A stretch of DNA of 64,000 nucleotides from JBGSOV01 sp964558715 (GCA_964558715.1 CAZLFD010000001.1:1-64000), one strand, 5' to 3'. Shown: positions 9,591 to 19,432, counted from the stretch's first letter. The notes: generated by a model not told the origin, from the letters alone. Program-made: numbers and translations.

Positions 9591-10484
9591 CTACAACTTC
9601 ACTTCTTCCCCTCTTTCATCCAGCAAAATCACCTCTGGTTCTAATCGGACGCTGAACTGCTTCTCAACTTTCTGCATCGCCTGCTGCGCAAGCGCGATGA
9701 TATCTGCCTGTGTCGCCATTCCGTCGCTCATCAGAAAATTTGCGTGTTTGTCGCTAAAATAGGCCCCGCCAACACGCATCTTTTTCGCGCCGACTTGTTC
9801 AAGAAAATACCCAGCCGCGCCTTCTGCTGGATTTTTAAAAAAGCTGCCGCCGGTCTTGCCCCATGGCTGCTTGGCCTTACGTGTAGCCAAAACCTCATGC
9901 GCCTTGACTTCAATCTCTGCTACTGGGCGCTCATCAAGAAATAAGGCGGCTTCCCAAATCAGCAGTTTTTTTCGCAGCTGGGGATTATCCCGATAAATCG
10001 AATGGCGATAGGAGTACTGAAAATAGTCCGCATCGACCGTGATAAAATCGTTTTTCTCCACATCAAAAAGCTCGGCAAACAAAAGATAGTCTTGCATCTC
10101 GCATCCGGGAATACCGGAATTTCCGGCAACTGCCCCGCCGATACTGCCCGGGACGGTGAAGAACCCGGAAAAGTCAAAACCCAGATTGCGTGCAAATTGG
10201 TAAAAAGCGGCATTCTGCACACCGGCACCCACTACAAACCGCCCCTTACCGGCATCTTCCATAGTAGTGTTTTGACAGCGGATGATAATACCCCTGAGGC
10301 CTGCATCGGCAAATACGATGTTGCTGCCGGAACCGACAAAAAACATTGGCAAACCTGCTGTCTGTGCGAATAACACTGCTTCTTGAAGCGCTTCTTTTGT
10401 CGCAACTTCAGCCACATAATCAGCTCTCCCGCCACAGCGAAACCACGAGATTTCGGCCAAAGGTACGCTTTCTCTTAGATTCAT
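9591..10484 (-). CDS. murB: UDP-N-acetylenolpyruvoylglucosamine reductase
   Basis: About 297 residues. It reduces enolpyruvyl-UDP-GlcNAc to UDP-MurNAc in peptidoglycan precursor synthesis. The FAD-binding region contains FFVGSGSNIVFAD and VPGSIGGAVAGNSG. The catalytic serine is in GGSFFKNP, and the C-terminal glutamate region is LEPEVILLDE. The short form lacking the large inserted loop matches type II MurB. The start at MNLRESVPLAEISWF is chosen because this is where family homology begins; an in-frame ATG 13 codons upstream is less likely. No other mur genes are adjacent. Confidence 0.94.
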   Translation of the reverse strand: MNLRESVPLAEISWFRCGGRADYVAEVATKEALQEAVLFAQTAGLPMFFVGSGSNIVFADAGLRGIIIRCQNTTMEDAGKGRFVVGAGVQNAAFYQFARNLGFDFSGFFTVPGSIGGAVAGNSGIPGCEMQDYLLFAELFDVEKNDFITVDADYFQYSYRHSIYRDNPQLRKKLLIWEAALFLDERPVAEIEVKAHEVLATRKAKQPWGKTGGSFFKNPAEGAAGYFLEQVGAKKMRVGGAYFSDKHANFLMSDGMATQADIIALAQQAMQKVEKQFSVRLEPEVILLDERGEEVKL

Positions 10485-10605
10485 ACATAAGAAATGGTAG
10501 CGCAGAAAACATACTTTCGCCATCTCGCGAACGAAAGTGAAACTTCAAAAAAATACTTGCAAGCCGAATCAAAAGTTGGCAGAATGCCTTGGCTATCATT
10601 CTTGC

Positions 10606-10682
10606 GGGGTGGTAGTTCAGTTGGTTAGAACGCCGCCCTGTCACGGCGGAGGTCGCGGGTTCGAGTCCCGTCCATCCCGCCA
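10606..10682 (+). tRNA. tRNA-Asp (anticodon GTC)
   Basis: The acceptor strands GGGGTGG and CCATCCC pair with one G-U. The anticodon stem is CCGCC/GGCGG around loop CTGTCAC, and the T-arm is GCGGG-TTCGAGT-CCCGT. Discriminator G and an encoded CCA end at 10682. Confidence 0.96.
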
Positions 10683-10709
10683 CTTATAATCTCCATCATC
10701 GGGGATTTT

Positions 10710-11495
10710 TTAGTTTTTCGGCCACCACGGAAAAAACGCATTCGTCCGTTCTTTGTAACTCTCAAAGTCTTCACGGCCTTCGTACTTTTTTTCGAGCATG
10801 GGAATGCCCGAGACATAAAATAGCAGATACGTTATTGTCAGCGGACTTAGAATCGCGACAAAACCAAAGGGCGATGAATACACTATAAGGAATATTCCCC
10901 ACCACATCGCCACCTCGCCAAAATAATTCGGATGCCGCGTATAGCGCCACAAACCGGTTGTCATGATTTTTCCCTTGTTGCTTGAATCAGATTTAAAGCG
11001 CGATAGCTGATAATCTCCGACTACTTCAAAAAAGAAGCCGACAGCCCAAAGAGCGATTCCGAAAAAACCAATGATACTGATGGCATCGGTAGGATACGTT
11101 GCAGAAACAAACAGCGGCAGAGCGATAATGAGTTGAAAAAAACCCTGCAGCAAATAGACCTGAAGGAATGAGCGGATATAAAACGTGCTCCCCCACTCTT
11201 CCCGCCATTTTTTATAGCGCTCGTCTTCGGGCTTTCCTCGGTGGCGCAAACCGATATGAAGTGCTAAGCGCAATCCCCATAATGATATAAGGGTAAGGAT
11301 TAAGAGAAAACGCTGAGAATCAGCTCCTGTTTGCCAAAGAAAAATACCGAGCACGATGAATCCCAATCCCCAATTGATATCCGCCACATCATTGCGTTTG
11401 AGGATCAGCGAAATTATGAACCATAAACTCGCTAACGCGAGGATGATCGCCGAACCCTGCCAAACGATGAGAACTAGAGGTATTGTGAAATCCAT
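10710..11495 (-). CDS. DUF1295 / steroid 5-alpha-reductase-like membrane protein
   Basis: About 261 residues with six or seven hydrophobic segments. The segment DVADINWGLGFIVLGI near the N-terminus and the C-terminal LWRYTRHPNYFGEVAMWWGIF motif are typical of DUF1295 proteins, which share the NADPH-dependent reductase/isoprenylcysteine methyltransferase-like membrane fold. A role in lipid or isoprenoid modification is likely by family, but the substrate is unknown. It overlaps the DUF2177 gene by 22 bases, so the two are probably co-transcribed and translationally coupled. Confidence 0.88.
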   Translation of the reverse strand: MDFTIPLVLIVWQGSAIILALASLWFIISLILKRNDVADINWGLGFIVLGIFLWQTGADSQRFLLILTLISLWGLRLALHIGLRHRGKPEDERYKKWREEWGSTFYIRSFLQVYLLQGFFQLIIALPLFVSATYPTDAISIIGFFGIALWAVGFFFEVVGDYQLSRFKSDSSNKGKIMTTGLWRYTRHPNYFGEVAMWWGIFLIVYSSPFGFVAILSPLTITYLLFYVSGIPMLEKKYEGREDFESYKERTNAFFPWWPKN

Positions 11496-11890
11496 TTACT
11501 GATAAAAAATCCTGCTGTGGCCACCGAACCCGTAAGCACCGTTCCCCAGATGACATCTACTATTGCCACGTTAAGCGGCCAATTTTTGAGCGTGGCGAGA
11601 TTGGTAAAATCGTAGGTCGCATAGGTGAAAAATCCGAAGAGGGCACCAAAGAGCACGGCGTGTTGGAGAGAGTTTTTTTCAATCGCCGGAAGAATCGCGA
11701 AGATGAAGATACCGACGATGAACATCAGATAGAAGATGAGGGCTGCTGTCCAATTGGGCGGATTACGCAGGAGATCACCGAGGTTGCTAAAATAGAAGTT
11801 TTTGGCGATGACTCCTAGCCAGAGCATATCGATGGCAAAGAAGACAACCGTGGTAAGCAGATAGCTAGCAGCAAACTGAATCGAGGTCAT
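11474..11890 (-). CDS. DUF2177 family membrane protein
   Basis: About 138 residues with four transmembrane segments. FAIDMLWLGVIAKNFY near the N-terminus and FGFFTYATYDFTNLATLKNWPL in the middle are diagnostic of DUF2177. The function of the family is unknown; members often sit with lipid-modifying genes, as here with the overlapping DUF1295 gene. It is the first gene of the two-gene unit. Confidence 0.9.
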   Translation of the reverse strand: MTSIQFAASYLLTTVVFFAIDMLWLGVIAKNFYFSNLGDLLRNPPNWTAALIFYLMFIVGIFIFAILPAIEKNSLQHAVLFGALFGFFTYATYDFTNLATLKNWPLNVAIVDVIWGTVLTGSVATAGFFISKWISQYL

Positions 11891-11985
11891 GAAAAGAAAA
11901 ACAGCACATTCTACTGTATCGCTTCAACGAAAGATTGCAATAAAAGATATGGTAACGATTGTGGCCGCGCTTATTATCTGCATCT

Positions 11986-12030
11986 AAAAAGCAGGTACCG
12001 ATTTTTTCCAGCACCTGCTTTTTGGTTTTT
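11986..12030. terminator. Hairpin terminator after the SLH coiled-coil gene
   Basis: AAAAAGCAGGT pairs with ACCTGCTTTTT. The stem is flanked by A and T tracts, so it can work in either direction. It sits 11 bases beyond the stop of the minus-strand gene ending at 12041. Confidence 0.8.
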
Positions 12031-12040
12031 AAACGCAGAC

Positions 12041-14599
12041 TTATTGCGTCATGTCCAAAAGACCATTGGCGATCTTTGCGGTCTCTGCGCGGTCGATGGG
12101 GTCGTTTGGGCGGCAGTTGCCCGTATCGCCATCACCAGAGATAAGGCCAAGCTGTTTCGCAGTTTCTACGTATTTAAAGTACACGTTGTCAGTAGCGACG
12201 TCAGGGCAACTCGAAGCATCGCTTTCTACTGTTTCGAGGCCACCGAGTTTGACAAGCAAAGTGATGACATCACCTCGTTTGGCCGGTCGGTCAAGCATGT
12301 TGTTATTGAGAGTAATGCCATATTCTTCGGCGCGTTGCTGATACCCTGCAGCCCAGTGGTTTCCGGCAGCGGTGTGTGCTGGGCCGACACCGGCAGCTTC
12401 GAGGGCGATTTTAAGAGCTTCGGCAAACGTCACTTGGCCACTTGGATCGTAACCGACGATGTTCCCACTCGCATCACGCTTTCCGCTAATTACGCCCTGT
12501 TTCTTGAGCGTGTCGATATAGGGAGTAAACCAGTTGTGGTCATCGGTATCGAGAAATGGAATGATTCCCGATTGGTATTTTTCGTGGCGGGCGGAGTTCA
12601 TCTCTTGATCGGCCTCTTGCTCGAGCTGCTCGACAGCAGCGCGAAAATCGTCGTCGGAGAGGTTTTCAGAACGTGCCAAAAAAGCGTCTATTTTCTGCTC
12701 CATACGATCACCCGCCTGGCCATAAAAGTTATAGCCAGCAATGCGGTCTTTCACAGCTTCAATCCGGTTGAGCTCGTTCTGTAACGCACTATGCTCTGCC
12801 TGCAGTTTTTCTTTTAGCGCTTTGAGTTCCTCCATTTGTTGGAGAATATCGGCTTTCTTCTGCACGAACTCATCTTGATGCGCCTGCGGAATATGTGGGA
12901 TCACTTCAAAAAAATCACTGGTTTGCTGTTGAAAGCCGCTGCCGAATTTTTGCGCCAAACGGTCGAGCAGTAGGGGTTCGAGTGCGGAGAGTTCGTGCAT
13001 GACCTCTTGCATGACTTCCTGGCGGATCTGCGCAATGATCGCTTTCATGTTTTCTTTTTCTGAGCCGGCAAAATCCTCATCGACAAAACCGTCGACATCT
13101 GGGCGGATGAAGCCCTGATTGCCAAAAAGGAATTTACACACTTGGCGCACCTTGGGTTCTATCTGTTTCATCTGATGTTTTGTTTTCTGTAGCACCTCTT
13201 TATCTCCGCTTTCCGCTGCATCCAGACCAGAAGTGATGATGGCTTCTGCCTTTTCCATCAGTTCAGCGCAGTGGTCGGCTGCCTCTGGTAGTACTTTGCC
13301 AGCTTCTTCCATCTCAAGGAGCCGAGCTTGTTCGTGAACGATTTCTTTAAGCGTGTGGTGAAAATTACGCTTGATCAACCGGTCTTCATCGACTTCTGGG
13401 CGCTGCCAGTCGGTTGCTGTTTTATCTTCTTTATTTTGCGGTTCTTGAGCCGTATCGTCGCTTTTCAAACCCGTTGGTACAGGGGGTGCATCAGGCAGGG
13501 GGATAGGATTATGGAATATACGGTCTTCAAAGATTGGTTGGCATTTGCGGATCTTCTCTTCGATCATGTTGTCATACTTACGGGTTTGCTCGTCATTACC
13601 TTCGTCCAATCCCTGCTTCATGTCTGCGAGATAACGTTCGATCGTATCGATACAGTGCATCACATCCTCATCGTAGACATCATTCTGCATCAATTTTTGT
13701 TCTTTTTCGCGGAAATCCTTCAACACTTGCTCACGCTTTTTGTAGTACTGCCAAAAGTCATCAGAAGCTGGAGAGGGTCTTTCTGCATCAAAGGTGTTTG
13801 CCTGGCTGTGTGATTTCTCGAGCATTTCCCAGGCATGCCCGATACAAGCATCGATCTCACCGTTAAAATGGTGAAGTTCATCTATATTCGCACCTGCATC
13901 GATTTTTGCAAAACCCTCATCAAACAACGCATGGCATTTGATCACTACTTCAATAGCACTATTATCGGCAATGCCGTCAGCTGCTTTCTGATGCAGTTTT
14001 TCTTTGATCTTTTTCAACTCGCTACGACGCTTTTCCCAATACTGGGCTTTCGCCTCAATTTCATCAGTATCAGTCGCTTCGTGGCATTTTTCCAAAGCAT
14101 TCCAGAAAAAATGACCCTCTTCTTCGAGTCGGCCATTCAGTTCCCACAATTGGTTTAACACTTCTTCACCGGCGTAGTGTGAATGTTCGCGGAGCAGAAA
14201 GTGCATCTCCTCGACGATCCGTGCCCATTCTTCGAGCGCCACCTCGGCGTCTGGGTTATCTGTACGGCATTCTTCCAATTGGTGATACATCTTCTCCCAT
14301 TCGTGATCGCGATCTTCAGCGATTTGCTTTTTTTCTTCCCACTCTTTCTTCAAATAGTACTCATCATCTGATTTGTGACGAGTATTTGCTTCATAACCTG
14401 CCTCATCGGAAAAGGTTTCGTCGGTGCCATCGGCATTTGTGTCTTCGTACCAGTTCTCGTCTTCGACATTTTCATAGCTAACATCAAGAAAAGAAAAAAC
14501 ACTGGCACGCAGGTTATCATTCGACAAAACAGCATAAATGCCACCAGAGCTGATGATAAGTGTGGCCAAAAGAGTACGGATTTTTTTAGATATATCCAT
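12041..14599 (-). CDS. Large surface protein: coiled coils plus C-terminal SLH repeats
   Basis: About 852 residues from MDISKKIRTLLATLIISS, which begins a signal or anchor segment; 75 upstream in-frame codons look non-coding. Residues from about 60 to 690 are very rich in Glu, Lys and Gln, with heptad-like helices (KKEWEEKKQIAEDRDHEWEK, MEELKALKEKLQAEHSALQN) and regularly spaced cysteines (CRTDNPDAEV, KCHEATDTDEIE). Two SLH repeats end the protein (DTDDHNWFTPYIDTLKKQGV... and CPDVATDNVYFKYVETAKQL...). It is probably a long rod anchored to the wall. Order is unusual: the SLH repeats are C-terminal and the anchor N-terminal. Confidence 0.85.
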   Translation of the reverse strand: MDISKKIRTLLATLIISSGGIYAVLSNDNLRASVFSFLDVSYENVEDENWYEDTNADGTDETFSDEAGYEANTRHKSDDEYYLKKEWEEKKQIAEDRDHEWEKMYHQLEECRTDNPDAEVALEEWARIVEEMHFLLREHSHYAGEEVLNQLWELNGRLEEEGHFFWNALEKCHEATDTDEIEAKAQYWEKRRSELKKIKEKLHQKAADGIADNSAIEVVIKCHALFDEGFAKIDAGANIDELHHFNGEIDACIGHAWEMLEKSHSQANTFDAERPSPASDDFWQYYKKREQVLKDFREKEQKLMQNDVYDEDVMHCIDTIERYLADMKQGLDEGNDEQTRKYDNMIEEKIRKCQPIFEDRIFHNPIPLPDAPPVPTGLKSDDTAQEPQNKEDKTATDWQRPEVDEDRLIKRNFHHTLKEIVHEQARLLEMEEAGKVLPEAADHCAELMEKAEAIITSGLDAAESGDKEVLQKTKHQMKQIEPKVRQVCKFLFGNQGFIRPDVDGFVDEDFAGSEKENMKAIIAQIRQEVMQEVMHELSALEPLLLDRLAQKFGSGFQQQTSDFFEVIPHIPQAHQDEFVQKKADILQQMEELKALKEKLQAEHSALQNELNRIEAVKDRIAGYNFYGQAGDRMEQKIDAFLARSENLSDDDFRAAVEQLEQEADQEMNSARHEKYQSGIIPFLDTDDHNWFTPYIDTLKKQGVISGKRDASGNIVGYDPSGQVTFAEALKIALEAAGVGPAHTAAGNHWAAGYQQRAEEYGITLNNNMLDRPAKRGDVITLLVKLGGLETVESDASSCPDVATDNVYFKYVETAKQLGLISGDGDTGNCRPNDPIDRAETAKIANGLLDMTQ

Positions 14600-14799
14600 G
14601 TGCACAGAAAAAGAAAATTTGGAATAAAAGTGTTGTGCGGTGAAATGTGAAAGCGAAGGTACTACATGTTGATTCGGTTTTGGTGTACTTGAATTATTAT
14701 ACACTTTTTTATACTTTTGTGCAATGCATCCACATCGCTTTTGCGCATAAAAGTTTATATACTGCGGATAATCAGAATTTGCTTTTTTTTGTTGCACAC

Positions 14800-15720
14800 A
14801 TGAAAGAAATAGAGAAAGAAGCACGCGGCAACCCAGTACTCACTGATCAGATCGGCTATATACTGATTCACCTCTCGCCACTGCTCATTATTTGGACCGG
14901 AGCTACTATATTCGACTGGATAATGTGCGCCAGCCTCTATTTTATCCGCTTCTTTTTTGTCACGAGCGGATATCATCGCTATTTTTCTCATGCCAGCTAT
15001 AAAACATCGCGAGTCTTTCAATTCATCCTCGCTTTTATGTCACAGACTTCGCTGCAAAAAGGCGCCCTGTGGTGGGCATCGCATCATCGCCTGCACCATC
15101 GCCACAGCGATACATCGCAAGACCCGCATTCGCCTCGCCTATATGGATTTTGGTACGCACACATGGGTTGGTTTTTGAGTCGAGATTATCTGAAGACTCA
15201 CTATGAGTTAATCAAAGATTTCGCAAAATTTCCCGAACTGCGCTGGCTCAATCGTTATCATGCGCTTCCGTGGTTTTGTTTGATGGGAATCACATATTTG
15301 ATCGGTGGATATGTAAATAGCGGTGGCGATACGGCAACGATGTGGACTGCCGGTTTATCGACGATAGTCGTCGGTTATTTACTGAGTACAGTTCTCGTCT
15401 ACCACGGCACATATACGATCAATTCGCTGATGCATATTTGGGGAAAGCAGCGTTACCCGAGTAACGACGACTCCAAAAACAGTTTTTTGCTTGCGCTCAT
15501 CACCATGGGTGAGGGCTGGCATAATAATCATCATTACTTTCAGGCTTCTGCACGACAAGGGTTTTTTTGGTGGGAGATCGACCTTACTTTTTATATTCTC
15601 AAAATCCTATCGTGGCTGGGAATCGTGTGGGATCTGCGCCCCGTACCTACCAGCATAAAAAACTCTCGCACGAAAGAAGAGGCGGTACGATTAGCAAAGC
15701 AAGAAAAGAATTACAAATGA
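14800..15720 (+). CDS. Fatty acid desaturase (acyl-CoA delta-9 type)
   Basis: About 306 residues, four transmembrane segments. The three histidine boxes of the membrane di-iron desaturases are all present: HRYFSH, HHRLHH and HNNHH. By family it introduces a cis double bond into an acyl chain using O2 and electrons from a ferredoxin or cytochrome b5; a 2Fe-2S ferredoxin gene lies at 49079, though no link is shown. Start ATG 14800 (MKEIEKEARGNPV) fits the family; 51 upstream in-frame codons overlap the divergent gene leader. Confidence 0.92.
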   Translation: MKEIEKEARGNPVLTDQIGYILIHLSPLLIIWTGATIFDWIMCASLYFIRFFFVTSGYHRYFSHASYKTSRVFQFILAFMSQTSLQKGALWWASHHRLHHRHSDTSQDPHSPRLYGFWYAHMGWFLSRDYLKTHYELIKDFAKFPELRWLNRYHALPWFCLMGITYLIGGYVNSGGDTATMWTAGLSTIVVGYLLSTVLVYHGTYTINSLMHIWGKQRYPSNDDSKNSFLLALITMGEGWHNNHHYFQASARQGFFWWEIDLTFYILKILSWLGIVWDLRPVPTSIKNSRTKEEAVRLAKQEKNYK

Positions 15721-15848
15721 CAAATTTCTAATCACAAATTGAATCACATTCAATTCCAGTTTGCTGTTTGCTTTTTTCGGATTGCGAACGGCTGATTGCA
15801 CATTTTCTACATTTTGTGCATATTTTGAATTATTCTTGTTCCTGAAAA

Positions 15849-17525
15849 ATGGCTACTACCTTTCCAACAAAATCCCGCTTTGATTTTCTCGCACTGCTCG
15901 CTATCACCGTTTATTTTGTACAAGGGGCAGTGATTGTGACAATACTGGCAGAGTTCTTTTTAACCCGAAATATCTTTCAGTTCGACTGGATTCAGCTCGC
16001 CCTGCTTACCGCGCTTGGCACTCTTACCTGGAGCGTTAAACCGATTTACGGATTTTTAACAGACTTGCTGCCGCTCTTTGGTTCACGCCGCAAGAATTAT
16101 CTGATTATTGCCAGTATCCTGCCGGTTCTCGCGTATGCGTATCTCACCTTTTTTGGCATCAGCTTTGCCTCGATTGCATTTTGTATCATTATCGCAAATA
16201 TTGGATTGGGCTTTGCGGATGTGATCACCGATGGCCTCATCGTCGAGCGCTCAACGGCAAAGACGGTAGGATGGTATCAGGCGTTGTGTTGGCGCAGCAA
16301 AGCGCTGGGTATCTTTTTTGCTACGCTTTTTTCGGGGATGATCTTAGAGCGACGATGGTTCACGAACTGGGCCGAACCGTTTGGACTAGATGAAACATTA
16401 GCGATCGCTTTGCCAAATGCGTTTCCATTGGAATCTGGCATTCCGGGAGTGTTTTTGCTTGATATCCGCTTCACTTTTTTGGCTGCAGGGCTGCTTCCGC
16501 TGTTGACTTTACTGGTCGTTCTGATCGGATTGAAGGAAGAAAAAGTCTCAAAAGCATTAGAGCGCAAAGCACACGAACAGATTCCGATCACGCACATTGT
16601 CGGAGCAGCGGTAGCATTTGTACTGACAGCAATCGTGCTGATTTATTTTAACGCGCAAAAGGCAGATATTACCCCATTCATCAACAACAGTGCGCTTTCT
16701 TCGCTTTTGGTGATGCTTGTCTGGGCAGTGTGGATTCTTAGTTATGTGCGGCATCTCATCGGTATTGGGGCCACGACTTCGACCTTACTCTTTGCCGCCT
16801 TATTTGTCTTTTTGTGGCGCTTTACCCCGAGCTTTGGCGCGCCCTGGAACGAGTATTGGCTTAACACACTTGCTCTGTCGCAAGAACAGCTCGGCATGGC
16901 GACAACAGTACAACCGATTGCCTGGATTGTGGGCAGTTTTATCTACGTGCATTTTTTGGATAAAGTCTCGCTTATCCGCCTGCTCTTTTGGACAGTCATC
17001 ATCGCCGCCATACTCGACGTAAGCAAACTCTTGCTGGCAGAGCCAGAACTCGGGCAGATGCTCGGGAACATCGCCGCTATCAAATATCTCGCTGCCATTG
17101 TCTTAATGCCGGCATATCTGCTCGGCTTTGGTACCGGCGCCTGGTCAGCGGTGATGGCACAAGCTCCGATTTTGAACTTGGATGTCGTGATTACCTTTAT
17201 CACCGAGATGATGTTCATCATCGCCTTTTTGCCACTCTTAAAACTTGCCGCCCTGGTCACGCCCAAGGGCGTAGAAGCAACGAACTTTGCCGTGCTCGCT
17301 AGCATCATGAACTTTGGCCTTGCCTTTGGAGCAATCACCGGTGGTATGATCTACACTCGCGTAGAAGGCGGTTCGGAATTATTCGGAGTCGCGTATTCTG
17401 GCCTACAAGTGACGATTTTGGTGGGAGTATTTGCGAGCTTACTGTGCCTGCCGGTACTGAAATATATCCGCTTGCCGAAAGAAAAGAGTCCGGCAGCCAA
17501 AAAGTATAACGAAGTCATGTATTAA
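15849..17525 (+). CDS. BT1/MFS-type membrane transporter
   Basis: About 558 residues with 12 or more transmembrane segments. The motif TWSVKPIYGFLTDLLPLFGS followed by RRKNYL is the hallmark of the folate-biopterin transporter (BT1) branch of the major facilitator superfamily. A second conserved stretch is GFADVITDGLIVERS. Substrate is unknown; folate or pterin is only a family guess. It is monocistronic or leads into the TfoX-like gene, which starts 10 bases downstream. Confidence 0.8.
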   Translation: MATTFPTKSRFDFLALLAITVYFVQGAVIVTILAEFFLTRNIFQFDWIQLALLTALGTLTWSVKPIYGFLTDLLPLFGSRRKNYLIIASILPVLAYAYLTFFGISFASIAFCIIIANIGLGFADVITDGLIVERSTAKTVGWYQALCWRSKALGIFFATLFSGMILERRWFTNWAEPFGLDETLAIALPNAFPLESGIPGVFLLDIRFTFLAAGLLPLLTLLVVLIGLKEEKVSKALERKAHEQIPITHIVGAAVAFVLTAIVLIYFNAQKADITPFINNSALSSLLVMLVWAVWILSYVRHLIGIGATTSTLLFAALFVFLWRFTPSFGAPWNEYWLNTLALSQEQLGMATTVQPIAWIVGSFIYVHFLDKVSLIRLLFWTVIIAAILDVSKLLLAEPELGQMLGNIAAIKYLAAIVLMPAYLLGFGTGAWSAVMAQAPILNLDVVITFITEMMFIIAFLPLLKLAALVTPKGVEATNFAVLASIMNFGLAFGAITGGMIYTRVEGGSELFGVAYSGLQVTILVGVFASLLCLPVLKYIRLPKEKSPAAKKYNEVMY

Positions 17526-17534
17526 GCACTACCG

Positions 17535-17875
17535 ATGCACGCGAAAAATTCTTTTGACGACTATGTGGTACATGATGTGCTCGGGCATATAGATGGCATT
17601 TCTGCGCGCGCCATGTTTGGCGGGCACGGCATTTACAAAGACGGCGTGATTTTTGCCATCATTGCCTACGACGAACTGTTTTTTTTAAGGTAGATGATAC
17701 GAATCGCGCGGAGTACGAAGCACATAGTAGTCGCCCGTTTGTTTACTCTCAAGGGAAGCATAAACCGGTTTCGATGTCGTACTGGCTCTTGCCAGAAGAG
17801 ATACTGGAGGACAAAGCTAAAATCGTGGAATGGGTAGAGAAGTCGGTAGAAGCAAGTAAGCGAAAGAAGAAATAG
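17535..17875 (+). pseudogene. TfoX N-terminal domain protein, frameshifted
   Basis: The ATG frame reads MHAKNSFDDYVVHDVLGHID, then MFGGHGIYKDGVIFAI, and stops after DELFFLR. The +1 frame continues FKVDDTNRAEYEAHSSRPFVY to a TAG at 17873. Joined, they make a normal small TfoX-N-type protein of 113 residues. One T is missing from the run of eight at 17689-17696. This is either a sequencing slip or a recent lesion. TfoX-like proteins are linked to competence regulation in some bacteria; that role is not implied here. Confidence 0.8.
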
Positions 17876-17893
17876 TGCGATTCGTGTACTGTC

Positions 17894-18331
17894 TTACAAG
17901 CACTTTACCGTCTCCTCAAAAAGCGGTGTCTCTATATCATTCCCGATTCCCAAAATGCGGATTTCGTCGGCATCGTTATTCGGTTGCAACACGATCTGCC
18001 ACTCCCCTGTCGGCTCGCCCACAATATGTGAAAATGGCTTTGCTTTTCTGTTGCCAAGTTCTAGCTCTTCATTTTCATTCACTGTTTCGGTTTCTGCCTC
18101 GACTTGTTTTACGTAATTCTCCACTCCTTCTGAAGCCAGAAAATATTCAAAGCCAATATCCGAGAAACCACAATCGATATTTGCAACCGCAATGTTAAAC
18201 GAGAATTCCAATTGAGGGGCAAGAATCTGGCTGCCATCGAATCCCTCTACCGAGCTCATGAAAAATCTCGACACCCCCCATAACGATGCGACTACAACCA
18301 CGCCCCAAAGGGCGATTGTTTTGATGTTCAT
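17894..18331 (-). CDS. Membrane-anchored hypothetical protein
   Basis: About 145 residues. One N-terminal transmembrane segment (TIALWGVVVVASLWGVSRFF) is followed by an extracytoplasmic domain with three cysteines and the segment EPTGEWQIVLQPNNDADEIR. No family is recognised. ATG 18331 (MNIKTIALW) is preferred; another in-frame ATG lies four codons upstream. It is divergent from the moxR gene. Confidence 0.65.
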   Translation of the reverse strand: MNIKTIALWGVVVVASLWGVSRFFMSSVEGFDGSQILAPQLEFSFNIAVANIDCGFSDIGFEYFLASEGVENYVKQVEAETETVNENEELELGNRKAKPFSHIVGEPTGEWQIVLQPNNDADEIRILGIGNDIETPLFEETVKCL

Positions 18332-18472
18332 TTCATCGTCCATTCCAAATCAAAGGATCTGTAAATTATACAATATTTTTTAGCGAAAACACAAAGCAAA
18401 AGCCAAGGTTGGCTTTTCTTTTCCCCCGTCAACAGGTATACTTTGTGGTGAACATAAATATCTAAAAAAGCA

Positions 18473-19411
18473 ATGGATGCCTTTGAAAAAATCCGCGAAC
18501 TCGAGCGCCGCCTCCTCCCGTTTGCTTTTGGCAAAGGGCATGTCGTACGCCTGATGGTTTTGCCGCTGCTGATCAGCGGGCATATTCTGATCGACGATCT
18601 ACCAGGAGTAGGAAAAACCACCCTCTCAAAAGCCTTCGCCAGGTTGCTTGGGCGCAGTTTTTCGCGCTTACAGGGAACGAGCGATACCTTGCCGCAAGAT
18701 ATTCTCGGTGGCGAAATCTTTCAGGCCAAAACGCAGGAATTCATTTTGCGCAAAGGACCAATCTTTGAAGAAATCGTACTGATCGATGAAATCAACCGCA
18801 TGCATCCAAAATCGCAAAGCGCCTTCTTAGAAGCGATGGAGGAACGCCATGTGACCATCGATACCCATCGATTAGAACTGCCGGATATCCATTTGGTACT
18901 CGCCACACAAAATCCCATCGAATACAGTGGTACGTACCCCCTGCCCGAAGCCCAGCGCGACCGGTTTTCTTGTGTGATCACCATCGGCTTTCCCGATCGA
19001 GAGAAGCAAACAAAAATATTGGAAGATCAGTCATATCTTGATTTAGACAAGCAGATTCTGGAATTACCCGAGATCATGAGCGCAGCTGAAATCATGACGC
19101 TTCGTGAGGCGGTAAAGACCGTACGCATATCTGATGAGATATTGCAGCGGATGATCACTTTTGCCGATTGGACGCGCGACCCAGAAACCTTTCGCTACGG
19201 CATGAGCCCGCGCGCACTCTCGGTATTCGCTGCTGGTTTACGCGCTAATGCGATCATGGAGGGCAGAGACTATGTGATTCCGGAAGATGCTATTGCGCTA
19301 CTGATTCCATTTGTACGGCATCGGGTAGAGTATTTGAACAGCTCGGTCGATAGCCTCGGGCTCGCAGAAGTATTAGATAAAAAGTATCGGGAGATCTTTA
19401 AGGGATTATAA
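18473..19411 (+). CDS. MoxR-family AAA+ ATPase
   Basis: About 312 residues. Walker A is DLPGVGKTTLSKAFA (about 42-56), Walker B is IVLIDEINRMHPKSQSAFLE, sensor 1 is LATQNPIEYSGTYPLPEAQRDRF, and the C-terminal lid contains GMSPRALS. MoxR ATPases act as chaperones that activate or assemble partner proteins. In many bacteria they are followed by a DUF58 gene and a transglutaminase gene. Here the next gene, 21 bases downstream, appears to combine parts of both. Confidence 0.93.
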   Translation: MDAFEKIRELERRLLPFAFGKGHVVRLMVLPLLISGHILIDDLPGVGKTTLSKAFARLLGRSFSRLQGTSDTLPQDILGGEIFQAKTQEFILRKGPIFEEIVLIDEINRMHPKSQSAFLEAMEERHVTIDTHRLELPDIHLVLATQNPIEYSGTYPLPEAQRDRFSCVITIGFPDREKQTKILEDQSYLDLDKQILELPEIMSAAEIMTLREAVKTVRISDEILQRMITFADWTRDPETFRYGMSPRALSVFAAGLRANAIMEGRDYVIPEDAIALLIPFVRHRVEYLNSSVDSLGLAEVLDKKYREIFKGL

Positions 19412-19432
19412 AACTGCATTTGCCACTAAGCC

